In this document: one piece after another, positions 1 to 11,553 of the stretch | Layout of the letters: the number at the start of each line of letters is the position of its first letter | Position numbering within the stretch: position 1 is the stretch's first letter | Assembly: GCA_900539095.1 (NCBI GenBank) | Contig: UQAR01000012.1 | Span: 1 to 40,793 of the forward strand | Length of the DNA stretch: 40,793 bases | DNA from: an uncultured Ruminococcus sp. | Lineage (GTDB): Bacteria > Bacillota > Clostridia > Oscillospirales > Ruminococcaceae | Direction: 5' to 3' | Translations under genes and position numbers: made by a program | Notes under the pieces: generated by a model | What the model was told of the DNA's origin: nothing | Database searches by the model: none | Seen by the model: the letters and a program-made list of their open reading frames with translations, nothing else

Positions 1-405
1 AGTCGCAGGGCTTGTACGTGCCCGCAAGTATCTAAGACGCTTTCTACTTATACACAAAAATGGGGTGGTTTGTTGCATAAAAAATGCAACAATTAATGGA
101 ATGTTGCCAAATTAAAATATAAATCATTTGTTTGCACAATTCGGTACGGCTGTTTTTGTGGAATATGACGGTGAATTTGTGGGTCGGGTGTAGGGTTGAT
201 TGAGCGGACTGCGGTGGTGGTGCGGATGGGGGTGGTAAAGAGGTGCCGGAGGCGGTCGGGAGAGGGTGAAAAGACGAGGCGTAAGCGAAAAAATTTACGA
301 TATCGTAACACATTTGTAATAGTAGAAGTTTGTGCGTCGAATTGTGCGATTTTTGTTCAAATCGGAGAAAATAGGAAAATCGGCGAGATGTGTAAGCTAA
401 AATGC
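1..405. other. Upstream region with no supportable gene
   Basis: I find no convincing coding region here. Open frames exist on both strands but have low-complexity translations (Arg/Gly-rich or Pro/Ser-rich), no ribosome binding site and no recognisable family. A 9-bp stem with an A5 loop lies at 70-92, and about 190-290 is unusually G-rich on the plus strand. The usual rpoB neighbours rplJ and rplL are absent. Confidence 0.6.
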
Positions 406-434
406 TTGACAAGGGGTTGCTAATATTATATAAT
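406..434 (+). promoter_or_regulatory. Sigma-A promoter of rpoB-rpoC
   Basis: TTGACA at 406-411 and TATAAT at 429-434 are separated by exactly 17 bp, a perfect housekeeping consensus. It gives a leader of about 150 nt before rpoB and shows that rpoBC has its own promoter. Confidence 0.9.
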
Positions 435-455
435 AGTATACTGTATCATAATGGA

Positions 456-504
456 GTTTTCCACCTATTTCATGCGTTTTTGAGTGCAGAAAATCATGGA
501 AAAC
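456..504 (+). other. Inverted repeat in the rpoB leader
   Basis: GTTTTCCA at 456-463 is perfectly complementary to 497-504 with a 33-nt interior. It lies entirely in the predicted rpoB 5' leader. It has no U-tract and so is not an obvious terminator. Function unknown. Confidence 0.3.
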
Positions 505-588
505 ACCGCCAAAACCACTGGCGAATACGATTGTTATATAGTATTATATAAATGTATTTTCCAAATAAATTAAGGAGTGATTGAGCCT

Positions 589-3500
589 ATGGTGAATGTC
601 AAGGACGTAAAACTTGGTAAGAACACGAGAAAGAGCTTTGCCAAGATCAATGAGGTTCTGGAGATGCCTAACCTTATTGAGGTGCAGAAGAACTCTTATC
701 AGTGGTTCCTCGATGAAGGTCTGAAGGAGGTCTTCAGAGATGTTTCAGCTATTACCGATTATAATGGTACGCTGGAGCTCACTTTCGTAGGATACCATTT
801 CGACGAAGAGGCTAAGTATTCTGTTGCAGAGTGCAAGGCGAGAGATGTAACTTATGCAGTGCCACTGAGAGTTACTGCAAGACTTAGTAATACCGAGACC
901 GGCGTTATCAAGGAGTCCGAGGTATTTATGGGTGACTTCCCTAAAATGACCGACAGCGGTACTTTCGTTATCAACGGTGCAGAGCGTGTCATCGTTTCTC
1001 AGCTGGTGCGTTCACCAGGCGTTTATTACGCTTTTGACAAGGACAAGACTGGTAAGGATCTGTTCAAGACCACTGTTATCCCTAACAGAGGTGCTTGGCT
1101 TGAATATGAAATGGATTCTAACGATGTCGTTTATGTCAGAATAGATAAGAACAGAAAGATCCCTCTTACTACTTTCCTGAGATCACTGGGTCTTGGTACT
1201 AACGAGGAGATCGAGGAAGTTTTTGGTCCTGATGAAAGACTTACTCAGACTATCATGCAGAAGGATCAGACTGCAAACAGAGAAGAGGCTCTGCTTGAGG
1301 TCTACAAAAAGCTCCGTCCGGGTGAGCCTCCTACAGTAGATTCTGCTGTTACTCACCTTAATAACCTGTTCTTTGACGCTAAGAGATACGATCTCTCAAG
1401 ATTCGGTAGATATAAGTACAACAAAAAGCTGGGCGTAGGTTCAAGACTTGCAGGTCACAGACTTTCAAGACCTGTTGTAAATCCTATGACTGGCGAGGTA
1501 ATGGCTGAGGCTGGCGAACTCATCAGCTTTGACAGAGCTATGGAGATCGAAACTGCCGGCGTTATGGAAGTTTATGTTGACGTTGAGGTCAAGGAGCATC
1601 TTACTTCCGCAACAGGCGAGGCTGTTACTAAGCTCGAAGAGTGTGAGGTAAAGATCATAGGCAACGGTATGGTGGATATCAACGCTTATGTTGACTTTGA
1701 CTGCACTGAGCTTGGCATCAACGAGAAGGTTTCCTTCAAGGCTCTCAAGGAAGTTCTTGAGGATTCAGACAACGAGGAAGAGCTCAGAGAGAATATCAGA
1801 ACAAGAGCAGACGACCTCGTTCCTAAGCATATCACTATCGATGACATCATCGCTACAGTTTCTTACTTCCTGAACCTTTGCGAGGGCGTGGGTACTGTTG
1901 ACGATATCGACCATCTGGGCAACAGAAGAATACGTTCGGTAGGCGAACTTCTTCAGAACCAGTTCAGGATCGGTTTCACAAGAATGGAAAGAGTTATCCG
2001 TGAAAGAATGAACATTCAGTCACAGGACGCTGAGGCGGTAACTCCTACTGCTCTTATCAATATCAGACCTATCACTGCGGCAATAAGAGAGTTCTTCGGT
2101 TCTTCTCCTCTGTCACAGTTCATGGATCAGAACAACCCTCTGGCTGAGCTTACTCACAAGAGACGTCTTTCAGCCCTCGGCCCTGGCGGTCTTTCAAGAG
2201 ATCGTGCGGGATTTGAGGTTCGTGACGTTCACTATACACATTACGGCAGAATGTGTCCTATCGAGACTCCTGAAGGTCCTAACATCGGTCTTATCTCTTA
2301 CCTTGCATCTTTCGCAAGAATAAACGAGTACGGCTTTATCGAGGCTCCTTACAGACGTGTTGACAAGGAAACAGGCGTTGTAACTGACGAAGTTGTTTAT
2401 ATGACAGCTGACGTTGAGGACAACTACATGGTCGCTCAGGCAAACGAGCCTCTTACTGAGGACAACAAGTTTGCTAGACCTAAGGTAAACGGCAGATACA
2501 GAGATCAGATACTTGAGATCGAAAGAGAAAAGATCGATTTCATGGACGTTTCACCTAAAATGGTAGTTTCTGTCGCTACTGCTTGTATCCCGTTCCTTGA
2601 GAACGATGACGCTAACCGTGCCCTCATGGGTTCAAACATGCAGAGACAGGCTGTGCCGCTGCTCAAGACTGAGTCACCTATCGTTGGTACCGGTATGGAA
2701 TACAAGGCTTGTCTTGATTCAGGCGTTGCTGTGGTTTCTAAGAACGCAGGTGTTGTTGAAAGCGTTGACGCTGACAAGATCGTTATCCGTGAGGACAGCG
2801 GTATGCTCAGAACTTATGAGCTGACTAAGTTCAAGCGTTCAAACGCAGGTACTTGCACGAACCAGAGACCTATCGTAAACAAGGGCGAGAGGATCGAGGC
2901 TAATCAGATAATCGGTGACGGTCCTGCTACTTCAAACGGTGAGCTTTCACTTGGTAAGAACGCCCTTATCGGTTTCATGACTTGGGAAGGTTACAACTAC
3001 GAGGACGCCGTTCTTCTGAACGAGAACCTTGTAAAGCAGGATAAATACACTTCTATCCATATTGAAGAATATGAGACAGAGGCTAGAGATACTAAGCTCG
3101 GACCTGAGGAGATCACAAGAGATATCCCTAACGTTGGTGAGGACGCTCTCAAGGATCTGGACGAGAACGGTATCATAAGAATAGGTGCTGAGGTACGTTC
3201 GGGCGATATCCTCGTTGGTAAGGTAACACCTAAGGGTGAAACTGAGCTGACAGCTGAGGAAAGACTGCTCAGAGCTATCTTCGGCGAAAAGGCTAGAGAA
3301 GTTAGAGATAATTCTCTTAAAGTACCTCACGGCGAGGCCGGTACTATCATTGACGTTAAGATATTCACAAGAGAGAACTGCGACGAGCTTTCTCCTGGAG
3401 TAAATATGCTCGTCAGATGCTACATCGCACAGAAGAGAAAGATCTCTGTGGGCGATAAAATGGCGGGTCGTCACGGTAACAAGGGTGTCGTTTCAAGAAT

Positions 3501-4410
3501 ACTTCCACAGGAAGATATGCCATTCCTTGAGGACGGTACTCCGCTTGATATCTGTCTGAACCCATTGGGCGTACCTTCTCGTATGAACATCGGTCAGGTG
3601 CTCGAAGTTCATCTTGGTATGGCTGCAAAGGCTCTTGGCTGGAAGATCATGACTCCTGTATTCGACGGTGCTCATGAGGCTGATATCAGAGAGTGCTTTA
3701 GGATGGCTCAGCAGAATTATCTTGAGCACAAGGACGATGAGTTCACTCTCCACACAATGGACGAGGTCATCAACCCTAACGCTTTGAGCATGAGCGAGGA
3801 CGGCAAGTTCACTGTATATGACGGAAGAACAGGTGAAAAGTTCGATAACAGAGTTACAGTGGGTTATATGTACTACCTGAAACTTCACCACCTCGTTGAC
3901 GATAAGATACACGCACGTTCAGTTGGTCCTTACTCACTGGTAACACAGCAGCCACTCGGCGGTAAGGCACAGTTCGGCGGACAGAGATTCGGAGAAATGG
4001 AAGTTTGGGCACTTGAGGCTTACGGTGCTGCTTATACACTTCAGGAGATACTGACAGTCAAGTCTGACGATACAGTAGGAAGAGTCAAGACTTACGAGGC
4101 TATCGTAAAGGGTCAGAACGTTCCTAAGCCTGGCGTTCCTGAGGCATTCAAGGTACTTGTAAAGGAACTTCAGTCACTTGGTCTGGATCTCAAGGTACTC
4201 AACATCAATAATGAGGAAATAGATCTCAAGCAGTCCTTTGACGAGGACGAGGAGCTCGTTCCACAGCCTGCTATCGAGGAGAACATCGATTTCAGCGTTG
4301 ACGAGGGCGATCTCGACGAAGGCTTTATGGCTGAGGACGAGAACGGAACTTCCGAGCTGGACGGCAGTGCTGCCTCTGACGGATCTGATCTGTTCCTTGA
4401 CGGTGAATAA
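589..4410 (+). CDS. rpoB: DNA-directed RNA polymerase subunit beta
   Basis: This is the beta subunit of RNA polymerase, which with beta' forms the catalytic cleft. The 1273-residue product carries the classical rifampicin-binding stretch (SQFMDQNNPLAELTHKRRLS, then ALGPGGLSRDRAG) with sensitive-type residues, the motif RMCPIETPEGPNIGL and the C-terminal KAQFGGQRFGEMEVWALEAYG region. The tail is a long acidic extension rich in Asp and Glu, which makes it longer than the Bacillus protein. I chose ATG at 589 because AAGGAG (572-577) lies 11 nt upstream. The in-frame GTG at 577 overlaps that Shine-Dalgarno and is unlikely. It is followed by rpoC after a hairpin-containing spacer. rplJ-rplL are not immediately upstream. 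Confidence 0.98.
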   Translation: MVNVKDVKLGKNTRKSFAKINEVLEMPNLIEVQKNSYQWFLDEGLKEVFRDVSAITDYNGTLELTFVGYHFDEEAKYSVAECKARDVTYAVPLRVTARLSNTETGVIKESEVFMGDFPKMTDSGTFVINGAERVIVSQLVRSPGVYYAFDKDKTGKDLFKTTVIPNRGAWLEYEMDSNDVVYVRIDKNRKIPLTTFLRSLGLGTNEEIEEVFGPDERLTQTIMQKDQTANREEALLEVYKKLRPGEPPTVDSAVTHLNNLFFDAKRYDLSRFGRYKYNKKLGVGSRLAGHRLSRPVVNPMTGEVMAEAGELISFDRAMEIETAGVMEVYVDVEVKEHLTSATGEAVTKLEECEVKIIGNGMVDINAYVDFDCTELGINEKVSFKALKEVLEDSDNEEELRENIRTRADDLVPKHITIDDIIATVSYFLNLCEGVGTVDDIDHLGNRRIRSVGELLQNQFRIGFTRMERVIRERMNIQSQDAEAVTPTALINIRPITAAIREFFGSSPLSQFMDQNNPLAELTHKRRLSALGPGGLSRDRAGFEVRDVHYTHYGRMCPIETPEGPNIGLISYLASFARINEYGFIEAPYRRVDKETGVVTDEVVYMTADVEDNYMVAQANEPLTEDNKFARPKVNGRYRDQILEIEREKIDFMDVSPKMVVSVATACIPFLENDDANRALMGSNMQRQAVPLLKTESPIVGTGMEYKACLDSGVAVVSKNAGVVESVDADKIVIREDSGMLRTYELTKFKRSNAGTCTNQRPIVNKGERIEANQIIGDGPATSNGELSLGKNALIGFMTWEGYNYEDAVLLNENLVKQDKYTSIHIEEYETEARDTKLGPEEITRDIPNVGEDALKDLDENGIIRIGAEVRSGDILVGKVTPKGETELTAEERLLRAIFGEKAREVRDNSLKVPHGEAGTIIDVKIFTRENCDELSPGVNMLVRCYIAQKRKISVGDKMAGRHGNKGVVSRILPQEDMPFLEDGTPLDICLNPLGVPSRMNIGQVLEVHLGMAAKALGWKIMTPVFDGAHEADIRECFRMAQQNYLEHKDDEFTLHTMDEVINPNALSMSEDGKFTVYDGRTGEKFDNRVTVGYMYYLKLHHLVDDKIHARSVGPYSLVTQQPLGGKAQFGGQRFGEMEVWALEAYGAAYTLQEILTVKSDDTVGRVKTYEAIVKGQNVPKPGVPEAFKVLVKELQSLGLDLKVLNINNEEIDLKQSFDEDEELVPQPAIEENIDFSVDEGDLDEGFMAEDENGTSELDGSAASDGSDLFLDGE

Positions 4411-4447
4411 TTTTGCACAGTAATGTGTAGTTTCCTAAATAAGCTGA

Positions 4448-4479
4448 GGTCAACGGGCGGAAAGTTCCGCCCTGTGACC
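4448..4479 (+). other. rpoB-rpoC intercistronic hairpin
   Basis: GGGCGGAA at 4455-4462 pairs with 4465-4472, and GGTCA at 4448-4452 pairs with TGACC at 4475-4479 across a 2x2 internal mismatch. No U-tract follows, so it is not a terminator. A second small stem (CGGC, T4 loop region, GCCG) follows at 4494-4505, before the rpoC ribosome binding site. It could be an RNA processing or translation-control element (inference). Confidence 0.6.
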
Positions 4480-4538
4480 GTTTCATAAAGAGGCGGCTTT
4501 TGCCGTGCTCCAAACTAAACAGGAAGAGGGTACTGCTG

Positions 4539-8117
<3,579 letters not shown>

Positions 8118-8127
8118 TGACTTTTAT

Positions 8128-8167
8128 ATCAGCCTGCATGGTTTTGACCGTGCGGGCTGATTTTTTT
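8128..8167 (+). terminator. rpoBC intrinsic terminator
   Basis: A 14-bp stem (ATCAGCC at the base, closing with GGCTGAT, G-U pairs inside) with a TTTTGA loop is followed directly by seven T residues. It separates rpoBC from the sigma factor gene. Confidence 0.9.
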
Positions 8168-8175
8168 ATTTTGCG

Positions 8176-8204
8176 TGAAACCTTTTTTGGACTTGCGGCG
8201 TTTT
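8176..8204 (+). promoter_or_regulatory. ECF-type promoter of the sigma factor gene
   Basis: TGAAAC at 8176-8181, a T-rich 17-bp spacer and CGTTTT at 8199-8204 resemble promoters read by group IV (ECF) sigma factors such as Bacillus SigW or SigX (TGAAAC, 16-17 bp, CGT). The gene immediately downstream encodes an ECF sigma factor, so autoregulation is likely. No sigma-A promoter is evident here. Confidence 0.6.
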
Positions 8205-8227
8205 AGTATATGAAGGGAAGTGAAAGC

Positions 8228-8695
8228 ATGAAGAATATGACCGAAAGCGAATACCGCCAACTTGTAGAGGAGTATTCGGATATGGTAACAAGGCTTTGCG
8301 TGGTGCACACGGGGAATTTTTCCGACGCTGAGGACTGCTATCAGAACGTGTTCTTCAAGCTTTTCAAGCAGATGAAAAAAGGCAGTCTGCCAAACCCGAA
8401 AGCGTGGCTCATCAGAGTGGCTCTCAACGAATGCCGAAGTGTTTTGCGGTATCGTTTGAGGAAAAACACAGTCGATCTGAACAGCATAACGTCTTTCTCA
8501 AAGGACGGCAGCGACATAGAGATACTTGACCTTATTTTCAGACTTCCCCCGAAATATCGAGATAGTATTTATCTTTATTACTTTGAGGAGCTGTCAGTGC
8601 AGGAGATCGCTGAGTTGACAAATATCAAGGAAAACACGATAAAAACACATCTCAAACGTGGAAGAGAACAACTGAAGGATATGATAATGTTGTGA
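8228..8695 (+). CDS. ECF (group IV) RNA polymerase sigma factor
   Basis: This is an alternative sigma factor of about 155 residues that directs RNA polymerase to a small regulon. Region 2 spans roughly residues 8-70 (LVEEYSDMVTRLC, DAEDCYQNVFFKLF, AWLIRVALNE). Region 4 lies near the C-terminus (LPPKYRDSIYLYYFEELSVQ, then a helix-turn-helix with NTIKTHLKRGREQL). ATG at 8228 is preferred over the in-frame ATG at 8210 because AGGGAAG sits about 7 nt upstream and the predicted transcription start is near 8210. The next gene encodes a one-span membrane protein, the usual anti-sigma partner. The regulon and inducing signal are unknown. Confidence 0.9.
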   Translation: MKNMTESEYRQLVEEYSDMVTRLCVVHTGNFSDAEDCYQNVFFKLFKQMKKGSLPNPKAWLIRVALNECRSVLRYRLRKNTVDLNSITSFSKDGSDIEILDLIFRLPPKYRDSIYLYYFEELSVQEIAELTNIKENTIKTHLKRGREQLKDMIML

Positions 8696-8728
8696 ACTAT
8701 ATGAATGTCAATAAAGACATAAAGTATC

Positions 8729-8750
8729 GGGACGTCGAGGACGCCGTCCC
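8729..8750. repeat. Palindromic intergenic repeat, family A copy 1
   Basis: GGGACG at 8729-8734 and CGTCCC at 8745-8750 form an imperfect palindrome. The 17-nt core at 8734-8750 recurs exactly at 39672-39688. It lies between the sigma and anti-sigma genes. A 35-codon frame (8701-8808) runs through it but has no good ribosome binding site. Confidence 0.6.
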
Positions 8751-8850
8751 TTACAAAAGAGGTAAAAACTATTATGTAGGGCTGGACTTTCAGCATAACA
8801 TTGACTAAAGGTATAGTTTGCAATGAGGATATCACAGAAAGGGGCAGCAA

Positions 8851-10203
8851 ATGAAAAAGATAAATGCTTTTTACTGTATAAAAACTCCTTCGGATTGGAA
8901 GGAGAGTGTGCTTATGTATGACAAGCCTACAGAGAAAAAGAAAACAAAACTTACAGTCTTTCAGCTTGCAGGTGCGGTGCTTGCGGCGATACTTCTTGTG
9001 GCAGGCGGTGCAATGACGCTTTTCAGAGACGAAGGCGATATAGAGATAACACCTTCGGCAAGCTCTGCGGCACAGGAAGAAAGTTCTGCACAGGATAGCT
9101 CACAAACAGCGGAGATAGACTACGGCAAGGCTGCCGAGGAGGGTCTGCTAAAGCTTATCTCAGATGATGAAATAGTTATCGAGGGTATTTTCGCAGGGGC
9201 AACAAGCAACGGTGACTGCTATATTTTTGTGGATAAGATATATAGCTCTGCAAAGCCATATGTAGAAGTGAATGACGACATCAAGGACGTTTATGACGTG
9301 GCGTCGCTTATGTCTGCAAACAGAGTTCTGCGTTTTAAGGTGGATTTCGGCGTAAAGGATAAGACCACGGGCAAGGCAGTCTATGCTCAAGATATTGATA
9401 TAGGCTCGGCAGTAGTTATCGGCACAAAGTTCGAGGACGACATCTCTTTTGTGACAGCTTATGACATTGTGACCCACTATGACACAACTGAAGATTGGCA
9501 GGGCGACGGTATGGGTACGCAGCTTTATTCAGAGCTGTGCAGTGCGGTGGCAGCAGTGCATGATATCGACACCTCAACAGACGAGGGCGAGAAAAAAATG
9601 AAGCAGCAGGTGCTGCAATGTGCGGTCGATGCAGGAAGAGGCGGTATGCTCACAGACAGCGATGTTGAGATCGTAAGCAATTATAAGCAGCGTACTGACA
9701 GCTTGGGTATCAAATGGCAGGCTCTCAGCAACTGCTCAGCCTATGATTACGTCACAAGCAAGATAACTATAGATTTTCCTATATCGGTCAGACCACTCAA
9801 GGATTATAAAAACACTACAGCAGAAGTGGTAAAAACCACCGATGAAGGTGCAGTGGTTAAGATAGGCGAAAGATATTACTCCATCACATCTAACTGGAAC
9901 AACGCCGTGAAATTCAGTATGGCGGACGTCAGCGGCGATAAAGACTTCGACGGGATATATACACATAAGGCGAATTTCTTCGATGACAATAAGCAGTGGA
10001 TATTGGATGTTAGATTTGTAAGCCACCTGTCAGCATTTTTTAACGACGACTTTAAAATATATCTCAATGAAGTGGACACGCCGGAGAAAATATCAGACAA
10101 AACAGATAACAGTGACGTTGTGATGACCTATCATAGTATCTATACACGCAGCGGCGAGGTGGTCTATCCGGGCGGCTCAGGAGACATCATCAAAGGAAAA
10201 TAA
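8851..10203 (+). CDS. Probable membrane-bound anti-sigma factor
   Basis: The 450-residue protein has a short cytoplasmic N-terminus containing KTPSDWKES, a segment type common in clostridial ECF anti-sigma factors. One transmembrane helix lies at about residues 35-57, followed by a Ser/Ala/Glu linker (about 66-88) and a large extracytoplasmic region of about 360 residues that I do not recognise. Position after an ECF sigma gene and topology suggest it holds the sigma factor at the membrane and releases it on an external signal (inference). AAGGGGC precedes the ATG. The pair ends at a terminator. The N-terminus lacks an obvious HxxxCxxC zinc anti-sigma motif. Confidence 0.65.
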   Translation: MKKINAFYCIKTPSDWKESVLMYDKPTEKKKTKLTVFQLAGAVLAAILLVAGGAMTLFRDEGDIEITPSASSAAQEESSAQDSSQTAEIDYGKAAEEGLLKLISDDEIVIEGIFAGATSNGDCYIFVDKIYSSAKPYVEVNDDIKDVYDVASLMSANRVLRFKVDFGVKDKTTGKAVYAQDIDIGSAVVIGTKFEDDISFVTAYDIVTHYDTTEDWQGDGMGTQLYSELCSAVAAVHDIDTSTDEGEKKMKQQVLQCAVDAGRGGMLTDSDVEIVSNYKQRTDSLGIKWQALSNCSAYDYVTSKITIDFPISVRPLKDYKNTTAEVVKTTDEGAVVKIGERYYSITSNWNNAVKFSMADVSGDKDFDGIYTHKANFFDDNKQWILDVRFVSHLSAFFNDDFKIYLNEVDTPEKISDKTDNSDVVMTYHSIYTRSGEVVYPGGSGDIIKGK

Positions 10204-10246
10204 CAGAACGGACGGTATTTAAGATAGTATATAGACAGGATTACAG

Positions 10247-10284
10247 CAGGGCAGGGCGTGAAAAGCCGCTGCCCTGTGCTTTTT
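10247..10284 (+). terminator. Terminator after the sigma/anti-sigma unit
   Basis: CAGGGCAG at 10247-10254 pairs with CTGCCCTG at 10269-10276. A T5 run follows at 10280-10284. Confidence 0.8.
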
Positions 10285-10347
10285 ATAGCTTTTGACAGAA
10301 AATTTAACTGGAATTTTCAAAAAGTTAAAAAAGTCAAGAAAAAGTGC

Positions 10348-10376
10348 TTGACAAGCTGCGGACAATGGTGTATAAT
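10348..10376 (+). promoter_or_regulatory. Promoter of rpsL-rpsG-fusA
   Basis: TTGACA at 10348-10353, 17-bp spacer, TATAAT at 10371-10376. A perfect sigma-A consensus about 65 bp before rpsL. Confidence 0.9.
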
Positions 10377-10440
10377 AATCAAGTATGCTGATGAATTATA
10401 TGTCGGCGTATAGTATCAAATCTATGAAAGGAGAGAAAAT

Positions 10441-10866
10441 ATGCCAACCTTTAACCAGTTAGTAAGAAAAGGAAGAAATGTCCTTGCAGACAAGTCTACA
10501 GCTCCTGCTCTTCAGAAGGGTTTCAACTCAAAGAAGAAGGTAGTTATCGATCAGAGCTGCCCACAGAAGCGTGGCGTTTGCACAGTAGTAAGAACTGCTA
10601 CACCTAAAAAGCCAAACTCAGCTATGAGAAAGGTTGCCAGAGTTAAGCTCACAAACGGAAACGAAGTTACAGCTTACATCCCTGGTATCGGACACAATCT
10701 TCAGGAGCACTCCGTTGTTCTTATCAGAGGCGGACGTGTTAAGGACCTCCCTGGTGTAAGATATCACATCATCAGAGGCACTCTCGACGCTCAGGGCGTT
10801 GCTAAGAGAATGCAGGCGAGATCCAAGTATGGTGCTAAGAGACCAAAGGCAGGAGCAGCCAAGTAA
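10441..10866 (+). CDS. rpsL: 30S ribosomal protein S12
   Basis: S12 is part of the decoding centre of the small subunit. The 141-residue product has the conserved TPKKPNSAMRKVARVKLTNG region around the streptomycin loop, with the wild-type lysine, and the PGIGHNLQEHSVVLIRGGRV segment. GGAGAGAAAAT precedes the ATG. It heads the str transcription unit. The spacer to rpsG is unusually long at about 195 nt and has hairpins. Confidence 0.98.
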   Translation: MPTFNQLVRKGRNVLADKSTAPALQKGFNSKKKVVIDQSCPQKRGVCTVVRTATPKKPNSAMRKVARVKLTNGNEVTAYIPGIGHNLQEHSVVLIRGGRVKDLPGVRYHIIRGTLDAQGVAKRMQARSKYGAKRPKAGAAK

Positions 10867-10928
10867 TTAAATACTGAAAAGCTCAAATAAGTAACAAGGT
10901 AATAACTCATTGTCGCATACTGCGAAGA

Positions 10929-11017
10929 CCACAGTTTATGTGGAGTGATTAATATATATTAGTTGACTCTACAAGGAACTGACGGGGCTGTAAAACGGCT
11001 GTGTGCCGTGGTTACAG
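10929..11017 (+). other. rpsL-rpsG intercistronic structured region
   Basis: Two inverted repeats are visible. CCACA (10929-10933) pairs with TGTGG (10939-10943). CTGTAA (10988-10993) pairs with TTACAG (11012-11017), with inner CGGC (10996-10999) pairing with GCCG (11005-11008). Neither has a U-tract. In E. coli the rpsL-rpsG spacer carries the S7 autoregulatory site; a similar role here is only inference. Confidence 0.45.
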
Positions 11018-11061
11018 AGCGAGTACCTGTGAATTCATTATTTGTGAAGGAGGGAATTAAA

Positions 11062-11532
11062 GTGCCAAGAAGAGGTAGAGTTACAAAGAGAGACGTGCTC
11101 CAGGATCCAGTATACAATTCTAAGCTTGTTACACGTCTTGTAAACAACATCATGCTCGACGGTAAGAAGGGTGTTGCCCAGAAGATCGTTTACGGAGCAT
11201 TTGAAATTGTCGAAGAAAAGACAGGCAGACCTGCTCTTGAAGTATTCCAGGAGGCTATGGATAACATTATGCCTGAGCTGGAGGTTAAGGCTCGCCGTGT
11301 AGGCGGTGCAACTTACCAGGTACCAATGGAGGTTCGTCCTGACAGAAGACAGACACTTGGTCTGAGATGGATAACAAAGTATTCTCGTGAGAGAAACGAG
11401 GACACAATGAGAGAAAGACTCGCAGCAGAGATCCTCGACGCTCTTAACGGCGTTGGCGGTTCATGCAAGAAGCGTGACGAAACTCATAAGATGGCTGAAG
11501 CTAACAAGGCTTTCGCTCATTACAGATGGTAA
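11062..11532 (+). CDS. rpsG: 30S ribosomal protein S7
   Basis: S7 nucleates assembly of the small-subunit head and contacts the E-site tRNA. The product is 156 residues, the usual length, starting PRRGRVTKRDVL and containing GGATYQVPMEVRPDRRQ and the C-terminal KKRDETHKMAEANKAFAHYRW-type end. GTG at 11062 is the start: GAAGGAGGG lies 7 nt upstream, whereas an upstream in-frame extension would add about 33 non-conserved residues. fusA follows after 21 nt. Confidence 0.97.
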   Translation: MPRRGRVTKRDVLQDPVYNSKLVTRLVNNIMLDGKKGVAQKIVYGAFEIVEEKTGRPALEVFQEAMDNIMPELEVKARRVGGATYQVPMEVRPDRRQTLGLRWITKYSRERNEDTMRERLAAEILDALNGVGGSCKKRDETHKMAEANKAFAHYRW

Positions 11533-11553
11533 GAGGTATAAAGGAGGATATAT

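Noticed and set aside
44..423. Overlapping open frames on both strands before rpoB
   Set aside because: Biased composition, no ribosome binding site, no family resemblance, and they overlap the rpoB promoter.
8701..8808. A 35-codon frame between the sigma and anti-sigma genes
   Set aside because: No proper Shine-Dalgarno and part of it is the interspersed repeat; more likely non-coding.
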